Below are positions 8,840 through 16,455 of a stretch of 64,000 nucleotides of DNA, one piece after another. Position numbers and translations under genes: made by a program. The stretch spans positions 1 through 64,000 of the forward strand of contig JAJEJA010000079.1 in the NCBI GenBank assembly GCA_022828145.1, in the 5' to 3' direction. Each line of letters opens with the position of its first letter. Position 1 is the stretch's first letter. The notes under the pieces are model-generated. The model did not search any database and was not told the origin of the DNA. It saw only the letters and a program-made list of their open reading frames with translations. The DNA is from Candidatus Poribacteria bacterium (GTDB taxonomy: Bacteria; Poribacteria; WGA-4E; WGA-3G).

Positions 8840-10279
8840 TTAGGATAGGGTATCTAATAGTCTCATTGCCGCCTGTTCGCCGCTATGGATACAATCTGGA
8901 ATTCCGATACCGTGATACGCATTGCCTGCTAAAACTATGCCGTTTAGTCCATTGGCAAGTTCATCAATTTCACTGACAAGTTGCTGATGTCCGACATGAT
9001 ATTGCGCCATCGCTTGCGAATGTTGACTAACGACTGAAAAAATAGGTTCTGCTGAAATGCCGAGTAATTCCGATAGGTCTTTATGTACAATTGACGATAA
9101 TTCGTCACTATCGGGTTTACCTTTAATATAATACGTACTCTCTGCCACAAACGCGCGAAGTAATACATAATCTGATGGGGCACGGTTTTCAAACTTTACA
9201 CTACTAAACGAACATCCTATCATATTACGTTGCTCAGTTATCGGCACAACGAATCCCATACCGTTCAGTGGATGCGATACATCTTCACGACGAAATGCAA
9301 GATTAACTGTGGCAGATGAAGAATAGGGAATAGTACTGAGTTTGTCGGAAAGTTGAGGTGATACTTGAGCTAATATATTAACTGTTTGCGGGGCAGGTAG
9401 CGCAATGCAAAGTAGATCCGCTTCTAACACTTCACCGGTGTCAAGGTGAACACGCCAACTATAGTTATGTTCACTATCACTCTCTTTTTTTTGGATTGAT
9501 GTGACAGGAGATTGTAAACGGATATTGTTAGATAAATTCTCGGCAAGTGCATCAACTAAAGTCTGCATCCCGTCTGTAAAGGATAGGAATAGACTATAAC
9601 GTGGTCCGCTTGTATCACGACTGGTTTGTGAAGATTTGCGTTTCTGTGCGATGAGTGCTTTTATGATGCTGCCGTGTTCCCGTTCCATTTCTATAAATCG
9701 TGGGAAGGTTGCTTTTAGACTCAGGTTTTCTGCATCTGATGTATAGATTCCGCCTATCATCGGTTGTGCCATACGTTCAAACGCCTCTTTACCAAGTCTG
9801 CGTCTAACGAAATCTGCGACCGATTCATCCGTCCCATCGCTACGAGACGAAATGAATAGGTCAAGTGCTATACGGAGTTTCCCTCCCCAGCTGAAGATCG
9901 GACTTTTGATAAATGGCAAAAAAGAACCCGGTGCCATCATATAAAAACCCTCTGGCACCGGTATGAGTCTACTTTTACGGACTACGAAGCTCTGTCTTAC
10001 TTTGGGATTAGTCCCTATAAATTTATCAGTAAGACCGAGTTCTTCAGAGAGTGCTTTTGCCCACGGTTTTGTTGAAATAAAGGCATCAGGACCGTGTTCA
10101 ATGATAAAACCCTCTCTATGCTCAGTCTGAATCACACCGCCGACTCTATTACCCGCTTCAAGCAGCGTTAATGTAAGGTGGATATTTCTGTTGTTCGCTT
10201 CACGTAACAACCGATATCCTGTGGCTAATCCTGTGATTCCACCTCCGATAACAATAGCACGTTTCTGTTTAGATGTCAT
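8840..10279 (-). CDS. hemY: Oxygen-dependent protoporphyrinogen/coproporphyrinogen oxidase
   Basis: FAD-dependent enzyme that oxidises the porphyrinogen ring late in heme synthesis. The N-terminus has the dinucleotide-binding signature VIGGGITGLATGYRL, then the PPOX-type LLEAGNRVGGVIQTEHREGF and HGPDAF segments. The C-terminus has the second FAD motif (NGIVLAGNAYHGIGIPDCI). Its 479 residues match the family's usual 450-480. I start at the ATG at 10279, with AAGGA 8 nt upstream, rather than the TTG one codon earlier. Last gene of the heme block after hemH. Whether it uses proto- or coproporphyrinogen cannot be read from the sequence. It is separated from hemH by a cluster of short palindromic repeats. 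Confidence 0.93.
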   Translation of the reverse strand: MTSKQKRAIVIGGGITGLATGYRLLREANNRNIHLTLTLLEAGNRVGGVIQTEHREGFIIEHGPDAFISTKPWAKALSEELGLTDKFIGTNPKVRQSFVVRKSRLIPVPEGFYMMAPGSFLPFIKSPIFSWGGKLRIALDLFISSRSDGTDESVADFVRRRLGKEAFERMAQPMIGGIYTSDAENLSLKATFPRFIEMEREHGSIIKALIAQKRKSSQTSRDTSGPRYSLFLSFTDGMQTLVDALAENLSNNIRLQSPVTSIQKKESDSEHNYSWRVHLDTGEVLEADLLCIALPAPQTVNILAQVSPQLSDKLSTIPYSSSATVNLAFRREDVSHPLNGMGFVVPITEQRNMIGCSFSSVKFENRAPSDYVLLRAFVAESTYYIKGKPDSDELSSIVHKDLSELLGISAEPIFSVVSQHSQAMAQYHVGHQQLVSEIDELANGLNGIVLAGNAYHGIGIPDCIHSGEQAAMRLLDTLS

Positions 10280-10299
10280 CAATTATTCCTTTTTTCACA

Positions 10300-10508
10300 G
10301 AATGATGCTCAAAGAGGCACAATCTAACAGAATGTGCTACACTTCCAATACTGGGGCACAATCTAACAGAATGTGCTACAAAGAACAGAATGATGCTCAA
10401 AAATGCACAATCTAACAGAATGATGCTCAAAGAGGCACAATCTAACAGAATGTGCTACAAAGAACAGAATGATGCTCAAAAATGCACAATCTAACAGAAT
10501 GTGCTACA
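10300..10508. repeat. Cluster of five family-1 palindromic repeats with a 79-bp duplication
   Basis: Copies starting GGCACAATCTAACAGAATG lie at 10316-10341, 10355-10380, 10405-10429 (variant ending ATGATGCTCA), 10434-10459 and 10484-10508. The segment beginning AAGAACAGAATGATGCTCAA at 10381 recurs at 10460, a 79-bp tandem duplication. The last copy overlaps the 3' end of hemH: its CTA at 10504-10506 is the TAG stop. Spacing is irregular (13-25 bp between units) and there are no cas genes, so this is not CRISPR. Confidence 0.85.
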
Positions 10509-11442
10509 AAGAAGCAGAGACAAAATCTGCTAACATGCCGATAAATTTTGGATGGTCGCCAACGGTGCCTGTTCGGATAAAATCAATACCGCATTCTTCC
10601 GCAATTTCTTTCGCTTCTATGTCAAGGTCATACAAGACTTCAACGTGGTCGCATAGGAATCCTATTGGGGATGCGACAACGGTGTCAATACCTTCCGTTC
10701 TCTTTGCTTTTAGCCAATCATTGATATCAGGTTGTGTCCAAGGGATAGGACTGTTTTCCACTTCACTTTGATAAGCAAAACTGAACTGTTTTTTGTCAAG
10801 CATCCGTGCTACTGCTTTACCCGTTGCTTCAAACTGTTGTGAATATGGCGATGTATCTGCAGCGACTTGAGGAATTGCATGAGCAGTAAAAACGACTTCG
10901 GCATGTTCTAATTTGTTTGCACAAGCGATTTTGATATTCTCTGCGATGGCACCGACATATCCTTCATGTGTGTACCAAGGTTCAATATAGTCAATTGTTG
11001 GTTGTTCACCTTTTACTGCTTCAATACCTTTTTTGACTGTGTTTAGATACCATTCATAACTGACTTTTGCTCTGTGAGGTGCCATGACAATGCCAAGCAT
11101 TCTTCGGTGTCCTTTATCTGCCATTTCCGCAATGACGTCCTTTAAATAAGGTGTCCAGTGTCGAAATCCTGCATAGACGGGTAAGGGTAAGTTCCTCTGC
11201 TCTAATGCGTTTTGTAATGCTTTAGCTTGTATAAAGGTGAGTTCGTTAAATGGTGAAAACCCGCCTAACTTTACATAATGGGATGCTATATCTTTTACGC
11301 GTTCCTTTTGAGACTCTGCTTCTCCGGCAATACCTTCAACAAAGCAGTAGGCTTCACCTGGACAGTTTTGTGTATCGTATTTTTTACAGCATCCTGGGGT
11401 CGGTCCCCCGAATGCGACGAGTAAGACGCTATCGTATTTCAT
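10504..11442 (-). CDS. hemH: Ferrochelatase (proto- or coproporphyrin)
   Basis: Inserts ferrous iron into a porphyrin at the end of heme synthesis. The fold markers are LLVAFGGP at the N-terminus, HYVKLGGFSPFN, FTAHAIPQ with the catalytic His at 188, and FLCDHVEVLYDLD with Glu268. These correspond to His183 and Glu264 of the Bacillus subtilis enzyme, and the length of 312 residues matches too. I start at the ATG at 11442, preceded by AGGAGA; a longer frame to 11529 would begin inside the MITE-like element and is rejected. An unusual Cys-rich segment follows the first strand (GCCKKYDTQNCPGEAYC, Cys 18, 19, 27, 33). The stop codon is supplied by a 26-bp palindromic repeat. Confidence 0.93.
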   Translation of the reverse strand: MKYDSVLLVAFGGPTPGCCKKYDTQNCPGEAYCFVEGIAGEAESQKERVKDIASHYVKLGGFSPFNELTFIQAKALQNALEQRNLPLPVYAGFRHWTPYLKDVIAEMADKGHRRMLGIVMAPHRAKVSYEWYLNTVKKGIEAVKGEQPTIDYIEPWYTHEGYVGAIAENIKIACANKLEHAEVVFTAHAIPQVAADTSPYSQQFEATGKAVARMLDKKQFSFAYQSEVENSPIPWTQPDINDWLKAKRTEGIDTVVASPIGFLCDHVEVLYDLDIEAKEIAEECGIDFIRTGTVGDHPKFIGMLADFVSASL

Positions 11443-11463
11443 GTTATCTCCTGAAACTTTAGT

Positions 11464-11618
11464 TAACGTGAGTTTGATAATTAAATGCAATATGCGTTGT
11501 AGGTTGGGTTGAGGCACGAAACCCAACATGTACTGCTCTATAATGGGTCAAGATGTTGGGTTTCGTGCCACAACCCAACCTACGTATTTATTTGTTCTGA
11601 TTTATCAAACTCACGTTA
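11464..11618. mobile_element. MITE-like element with 17-bp terminal inverted repeats and 4-bp direct repeats
   Basis: TAACGTGAGTTTGATAA at 11464-11480 is the perfect reverse complement of 11602-11618. Inside is a second long inverted repeat, with arms GTAGGTTGGGTTGAGGCACG and its partner ending CAACCCAACCTAC. TAGT occurs directly on both sides (11460-11463 and 11619-11622), as expected of a target-site duplication. It has no coding capacity. It sits between the metallo-beta-lactamase gene and hemH, inside the heme gene block. Confidence 0.8.
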
Positions 11619-11621
11619 TAG

Positions 11622-13079
11622 TTAAGCCATATTGGCAAATTGTGCGGGTATATAAGATGGGTCAACAGCAATTGCTTGTGTGAAAGCTTCACGTGCATTT
11701 TTTTCATCACCATTCGTGCGATGTGCGAGTCCGATCGCAAAATATGCTTGTGCCAGCTGCGTTCCCTTCAGACCGCTAACCAATGCCTTATAGATTGATT
11801 CCATTCCCTGTTCCGGATCATCACCATTCCGATAGGCAGATAAGATGTGATTGTATCCCCGCAAGAGATGTGCAGGTGCATAATCGGGATTTAACTCCAG
11901 TGCTATATTTAGGGCATTTTTTGCTTCAAAGAAAAAATCACCCTTCTCAAGCACACTCGCAACAGTACGAGATGCTTGTGTCAGTAAATCCGCATAAGCT
12001 GTCCATGCTTGTGGTAAATTTGCAAACTTCTCAGTAGCAGTTTTCAAAATTGCGATGGCTAAACCGTAATCATTGCCTTCTTCGAGCTCTTCAGCAGTCT
12101 CACGATACGTCTCAAATTCGGTGAGTTTATATGTGTGTTCACGAAGTTTGTTTACATCGGCTGCTGGTATAGTAGACGGTTTTAGATGTTGCCATCCGGG
12201 TTCGGGATCATCAATTAACCCGCGATACACCCGAAGAATAGCATAACGCGGCGTTCCCCAGACTTCAGCAATATTGGATATCCAATTCGGCATGTTCGCT
12301 TCCATCTCAGTTAACAATTCTTTCAGTGACATCCCTTGTTCCACGTGCTTGCGTACTTCAGTAAGGAAATATGCCTCTATCTTGATCAATAAATCAATTT
12401 CTGCATCATGAGCTAAAGGTCCGTGTCCAGGTAGCACATGTTCAGGATTGTAAGTCCGCAGTTCTTTAATTGTATCAATCCAATCATGGTTTGCCATAAG
12501 TCCTTCATTCATGACAGGTTGTCCAAAAATAGGAAAACTCCCTGTCATCACTGTATCCCCTGATACGATACACCCCTCAGCAGGGATTCGAATAGCAGTC
12601 GCATCATCGGTTTCTGCTTTTCCCAAATGTACAAGGTGTAGGCGTTGATTACCTAAATCAAGTTCTGTTTCTTGATCGAATGTCTGCTGTGGTAAGAATG
12701 GTGGGTCACCGAGTGTGAAACCGCGGGAACGCAGGAAATCCTCCTGACGTGGTGATCTGTTTACCATAAAGTCTTTTGTCATCCCCCGCGCAACAACTGT
12801 TGCTCCTGCTTGATGAAATACCGTATTGCCATTTGTGTGATCCCAGTGGTAGTGGGTATTAATCGCGTATAGAATCGGTTTTTCTGTGATGGTTCGAATT
12901 GCCTTGAGAAGCCGTTTTCCCATCATCTGATTCACCTGTGTATCTATGACTGCAACACCTTTATCTCCGATGATAATGGAAGAGTTGACAATATTGCGAA
13001 ACAGATACACGCGATCTGTTACCTTAACAAGTTCTCCGTATTGACGCGGTCCGAAAGGGTTTTCTTGGATGTTTTTCAT
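11622..13079 (-). CDS. Metallo-beta-lactamase-fold hydrolase with C-terminal TPR-like region
   Basis: Residues about 15-240 form a metallo-beta-lactamase domain: the metal motif is HYHWDH (76-81), followed later by SGDTVMTGSFPIFG and the LPGHGPLAHDAE His. The middle (about 250-330) and C-terminal part (about 335-485) are helical, including TPR-like units around ALELNPDYAPAHLLRGYN and AFTQAIAVDPSYIPAQFA. The architecture recalls alkylsulfatase-type hydrolases, but the substrate is unknown. There is no obvious signal peptide. It lies 23 bp downstream of hemE and upstream of hemH in the same direction, so co-transcription with heme genes is likely, yet no known heme enzyme has this fold. The ATG at 13079 has only a weak AGGA site. 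Confidence 0.85.
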   Translation of the reverse strand: MKNIQENPFGPRQYGELVKVTDRVYLFRNIVNSSIIIGDKGVAVIDTQVNQMMGKRLLKAIRTITEKPILYAINTHYHWDHTNGNTVFHQAGATVVARGMTKDFMVNRSPRQEDFLRSRGFTLGDPPFLPQQTFDQETELDLGNQRLHLVHLGKAETDDATAIRIPAEGCIVSGDTVMTGSFPIFGQPVMNEGLMANHDWIDTIKELRTYNPEHVLPGHGPLAHDAEIDLLIKIEAYFLTEVRKHVEQGMSLKELLTEMEANMPNWISNIAEVWGTPRYAILRVYRGLIDDPEPGWQHLKPSTIPAADVNKLREHTYKLTEFETYRETAEELEEGNDYGLAIAILKTATEKFANLPQAWTAYADLLTQASRTVASVLEKGDFFFEAKNALNIALELNPDYAPAHLLRGYNHILSAYRNGDDPEQGMESIYKALVSGLKGTQLAQAYFAIGLAHRTNGDEKNAREAFTQAIAVDPSYIPAQFANMA

Positions 13080-13102
13080 TTATTGTCCTGAAGGGCCCTG
13101 GC

Positions 13103-14182
13103 CTATAGAACCTTTGCAATGCTTACGAAATGTTTAACGTTTTCAAAGGGTGTGTCTCTGTGAAGTCCATGGCTAAGGTTCAAAATATGTCCTGTCTTTC
13201 CACCTTGTTCAATACATGTCCTCACAGCTTCTGTTATGTCATCAAACGTTCCGTCACGAAGTATATCGTTATCAACGTTTCCTTGTAATGCGACTGAATC
13301 GCCTGCTTCCTTTTTAACTGTGCCCAAATCAACACATTTTCCGACACTTAACACATCCGCTCCGCTTTGGTGCATTAAATTAACGTAAGGACACTCTTTT
13401 GCAAAGAGGATTGCGGGTGTATCTGTATTCAGTTCAGCAAAAATACGTTGGTGATACGGTAGGGCAAACGTTTCATACATCTGCTGCGATAAGACATCTG
13501 CTATAGACTCAAACAGCTGCACAATTTGCACACCTTGACTAATCTGATAATTCAGATAATTGATCGTCATTTTGGTCAATCTATCTAACAAAAGATGGAG
13601 CAGTTCTGGGGCATTTTGCATCATTTCAAAAACAGGTGTTGCTTCCTCCGATATTCCCTCACCGCGTTTCATTGGACTTTGACCTGCTATGAGGAAGAAA
13701 GCGAGTGTTAGCGGTGCTCCTGCAAACCCGATGAGCGGTAATTCCGCTGCCAATACGTTGCGAAGCCGTTGGATAACGCAACCTGTATACCTTAATTGAA
13801 CGTCAGGGTCATCCACCGGTTTAAGCGCATCTACCTGTTTCTGCGTGCGTATCGGTTCGTCTAAAACGGGTCCAGGTGAAAAGCGGAAGTGTGCTCCCAT
13901 CGGAGACAGCGGTGTAAGGATATCTTTATAAACAATAATAGCATCTACACCGATACGTTTAGGGAGAAGTGATATTTTTACTGCCCACTCCACATCTGTA
14001 TCCGACATCGGTGTGGGACAGGTTCGGAACAGACGTTCTAATGGTAGGTTGATGCTTTGTCTTATTTGTCGATAGAGGGGGTCCGATCTTCCTGCTTGCC
14101 GCATCATCCAGACGGGTACGCGTTCTATGGGCATGCATTTCGCTGCGCGAAGCAGAAGGTCATTCTTTAATTGTTGTTCCAT
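13103..14182 (-). CDS. hemE: Uroporphyrinogen decarboxylase
   Basis: Decarboxylates uroporphyrinogen III to coproporphyrinogen III. Recognised by RVPVWMMRQAGR near the N-terminus, VYKDILTPLSPMG (family FSDIL...PMG, Asp kept), IGFAGAPLTLA, and the C-terminal LNLSHGLHRDTPFENV. The 359 residues fit the family. The normally near-invariant sequence after RQAGR (YLPEY) reads SDPLYR here, and LGHGV reads LSHGL. These changes lie near the active site, so substrate handling may differ. No clear Shine-Dalgarno site precedes the ATG at 14182. It heads the hemE, MBL, hemH, hemY series. Confidence 0.92.
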   Translation of the reverse strand: MEQQLKNDLLLRAAKCMPIERVPVWMMRQAGRSDPLYRQIRQSINLPLERLFRTCPTPMSDTDVEWAVKISLLPKRIGVDAIIVYKDILTPLSPMGAHFRFSPGPVLDEPIRTQKQVDALKPVDDPDVQLRYTGCVIQRLRNVLAAELPLIGFAGAPLTLAFFLIAGQSPMKRGEGISEEATPVFEMMQNAPELLHLLLDRLTKMTINYLNYQISQGVQIVQLFESIADVLSQQMYETFALPYHQRIFAELNTDTPAILFAKECPYVNLMHQSGADVLSVGKCVDLGTVKKEAGDSVALQGNVDNDILRDGTFDDITEAVRTCIEQGGKTGHILNLSHGLHRDTPFENVKHFVSIAKVL

Positions 14183-14202
14183 ATTAAAAAGGAGTAATCG
14201 CT

Positions 14203-14883
14203 TTACTGTTCTTTAAAACGGGCAAGTTCCTCTCGGAGTTGTGCAGCTTCAGCTTCTGCTTTTTCAGCACGTGCTTTCGCTGCCTCAGCAGGAGTCTGCA
14301 GCCATTTCATTGCATCCGGATCGTAAATCCCAAGACCAGTATCCTCTAAATGAAAATCCAAGTTTAGGACTTCAGAACGCAATCCACCATCAAGGTTCGG
14401 AGAAACTTCATCATAAGTACCATCAACAAGATGAAATCCCATCAACGGGGTCGGTAAATAACGTCTATCAGCATCATAGAGAAAATACTCCGGTATTCCC
14501 ATTGTAGCATAGTGCGCGACTTTCCCATCTAAATCATTGCGATAGGTGCGTCTGCTCGAAAACTCCATCACGAAATCGGGAGCCTTGCCTTCCTCCCATA
14601 CCTTATAGGTGCGGCGGAGTTTCTGTCCTATCCCGAAAGAGACAAGAATATCAGGAGACGCAGCAGTACGAAGGGGCCCCTCAATGTCATACATCATGAT
14701 ATTGCCGGAGATATAAACTTCCGGGTTTTGTGCAAAATGCCCCTCAAGGACCTGCCGCAGCCACACTATCCACTTATAATGGAGATCGGTATCAGCCATA
14801 GGTTTACCATCCGATTCAGGGTAGAGATCCGCCGTTTCTGTCGGCGCGTAAGGTATTTGGCGCACGTTTGGGTAACTTTCCAT
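14203..14883 (-). CDS. Uma2 family (DUF820) nuclease-fold protein
   Basis: A 226-residue protein of the Uma2/DUF820 family, a PD-(D/E)XK-type fold of uncertain role that is expanded in cyanobacteria and several uncultured phyla. Visible signs are PDILVSFGIGQ, APDFVMEFSSRRTYRNDLDGKVAHYATMG and IPEYFLYDADRR; the D...E-x-S spacing fits the nuclease-like core. The last 35 residues are an Ala/Glu/Lys coiled coil (AEAAKARAEKAEAEAAQLRE) common in this family. The start at 14883 has AGGAGGT 7 nt upstream. It lies 20 bp before hemE but is probably not functionally linked to it. Confidence 0.88.
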   Translation of the reverse strand: MESYPNVRQIPYAPTETADLYPESDGKPMADTDLHYKWIVWLRQVLEGHFAQNPEVYISGNIMMYDIEGPLRTAASPDILVSFGIGQKLRRTYKVWEEGKAPDFVMEFSSRRTYRNDLDGKVAHYATMGIPEYFLYDADRRYLPTPLMGFHLVDGTYDEVSPNLDGGLRSEVLNLDFHLEDTGLGIYDPDAMKWLQTPAEAAKARAEKAEAEAAQLREELARFKEQ

Positions 14884-14904
14884 TGGGGTACCTCCTATCT
14901 ATAC

Positions 14905-14959
14905 GGCACACGGAGTGTGCTACTACCGTTAAGAATGGCACACGGAGTGTGCCTACTAC
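14905..14959. repeat. Two copies of 23-bp palindromic repeat, family 2
   Basis: GGCACACGGAGTGTGC(C) followed by TACTAC occurs at 14905-14926 and 14937-14959. GGCACAC and GTGTGCC form a 7-bp stem with a 3-nt loop. The second copy continues into CTTTTAAG, which provides the TAA stop (14962-14964) of the upstream membrane protein gene. A third copy is at 57348-57377. Confidence 0.85.
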
Positions 14960-14961
14960 TT

Positions 14962-15306
14962 TTAAGTCAATGGACTTCTCTTCTTACGTCGCTCAAGGAA
15001 CTGTCTTAATTTTACGAAACTCTTCACATTCTTCATTATTCTACCACTCTCGCGTTCCTCAAGATAGAGCAGAAACCCCATCAGATAGAGACTAACCAAG
15101 AATAGCAGAAAACCTACTATACACTGTGCAATTGCCCAATAATTCAGTCTTAAACCCAGGTAAGGGGTAACAGTAACTTCGTCAACGGTCTCAGCAGATG
15201 GGTTCTGCTCGGGCCACTCAACAGATACAAGGTTACCCCACCCTGTTACGGCAAGAGTCAAAAATACAATTGATAAGACAAAGACAATAAAAAATGGTAT
15301 ACCCAT
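14962..15306 (-). CDS. Small two-helix membrane protein, unknown function
   Basis: A 114-residue protein with a hydrophobic N-terminus (GIPFFIVFVLSIVFLTLAV), a periplasmic-type loop rich in Glu/Pro, a second membrane helix (AIAQCIVGFLLFLVSLYLMG) and a basic tail (RRKKRS). I do not recognise a family. It begins 14 bp after the dehydrogenase stop in the same direction, so it is likely translated from the same mRNA. Its stop codon is in the extension of a family-2 palindromic repeat, so the natural C-terminus may have been changed by repeat insertion. Confidence 0.6.
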   Translation of the reverse strand: MGIPFFIVFVLSIVFLTLAVTGWGNLVSVEWPEQNPSAETVDEVTVTPYLGLRLNYWAIAQCIVGFLLFLVSLYLMGFLLYLEERESGRIMKNVKSFVKLRQFLERRKKRSPLT

Positions 15307-15319
15307 ATCGGTTACCGAT

Positions 15320-16390
15320 TTATGATGAGACCTTTATCAATCCTTTGGTACAACTATCTTCGCGATTGCGTACCTTGGTGATACCTTCAACGAGTGAATC
15401 GAGTGAAAATTCGTGGCTGATAATCTTGTCCATGTTTACATCACCGCTGGCGATGAGTTGAACGGCTTCTTCCCATGTATCTGGCGCAAGCCATGAAAAT
15501 CTGATAGTCTTATCCATTAAGATAGTATCAAGAATAGGTACCTCCATCACATCAGCATCACCTGGAAGTCCGAAGATAACGACGGTTGCATGCCTACCTG
15601 TAACTGCAAGTGCGGTATGAATAGCATCAAGGGAGCTGGTTGCTGTAATAGCACGGTCTGCTAATTCACCATCATTAAGGTCCTGAATAGCAGCCCCAAG
15701 GTCTTCAACATAGTGCGGAGAGTCTTTATCACTCACATTGACGATTAAATCTGCACCCAGTTCCTTTCCGCGTTCAAGACGATAGTCGCGAGTACCAACA
15801 AGCAGAACATTTTTCAAGCCGCGGCTTTTTAGAACTTGCACCATCATCAAACCGATAGGTCCTGGTCCGAAGACCACTGCTGTTTGTCCCTCTTCGGCAT
15901 TGAGATTATTGACTGCATATAATCCGCATGCAAGCGGTTCCGTTAACGCACCTTGATCGTAGGTGACATTGTCGGGTAGTTTTACTGTCCAACGGTAATC
16001 AGAGACTGCGTATTCCGCGAAACCGCCATCAACGCCTACTCCTAAGATTCGCTTTTCAGGACATAGGTTGGATAGACCTTTTTTACTCCAGAAGGAATCT
16101 GGATTTGATTGTACTGGATTTACAACGACACGATCACCGACTTTAAACCCGCCTATTTTTCCTGCTGCGTCTCCGACTTCCACGACTTCACCTGTAAACT
16201 CGTGTCCAAGAATAAGGGGTCCTTTACCATCGTCCGTTTCAAGTGAACTGTAACCGAAATAGTATGCGACATCCGAACCACAGATACCGACGGAACGGAC
16301 TTGAACTAACAGATCATTGTCACCGTGTTCTGGAACAGGTCGATCTTCAAGGTTCATAGATTCTGGTTCATAGAAAATTTGAGATTTCAT
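15320..16390 (-). CDS. Zn-type medium-chain alcohol/polyol dehydrogenase
   Basis: A 356-residue medium-chain dehydrogenase/reductase related to sorbitol, threonine and galactitol dehydrogenases. The catalytic zinc site shows GICGSDVAYY and LGHEFTGEVVEVG, with Glu in LTEPLACGLYAV. The Rossmann nucleotide site is VVFGPGPIGLMMVQVLK. The lobe that normally holds the structural zinc has only one Cys (NLC), so structural zinc is probably absent. Substrate unknown; the neighbouring sulfatase suggests carbohydrate or polyol catabolism, which is inference. The start has a strong AGGAGG site 7 nt upstream. Confidence 0.9.
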   Translation of the reverse strand: MKSQIFYEPESMNLEDRPVPEHGDNDLLVQVRSVGICGSDVAYYFGYSSLETDDGKGPLILGHEFTGEVVEVGDAAGKIGGFKVGDRVVVNPVQSNPDSFWSKKGLSNLCPEKRILGVGVDGGFAEYAVSDYRWTVKLPDNVTYDQGALTEPLACGLYAVNNLNAEEGQTAVVFGPGPIGLMMVQVLKSRGLKNVLLVGTRDYRLERGKELGADLIVNVSDKDSPHYVEDLGAAIQDLNDGELADRAITATSSLDAIHTALAVTGRHATVVIFGLPGDADVMEVPILDTILMDKTIRFSWLAPDTWEEAVQLIASGDVNMDKIISHEFSLDSLVEGITKVRNREDSCTKGLIKVSS

Positions 16391-16455
16391 TTTGTGCCTC
16401 CTAACTTTTATGAATGAATTTAGTTTAACATATATGCGTTAATTTTACAATGAAA

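Noticed and set aside
10300-10508. Possible CRISPR array
   Set aside because: Units are irregularly spaced by 13-25 bp, one unit is a variant, intervening sequence is itself duplicated, and no cas gene is in the window.
11443-11529. Extended N-terminus for hemH
   Set aside because: The extra 29 residues come from the MITE-like element; the internal ATG has a strong ribosome site and starts at the normal family position.
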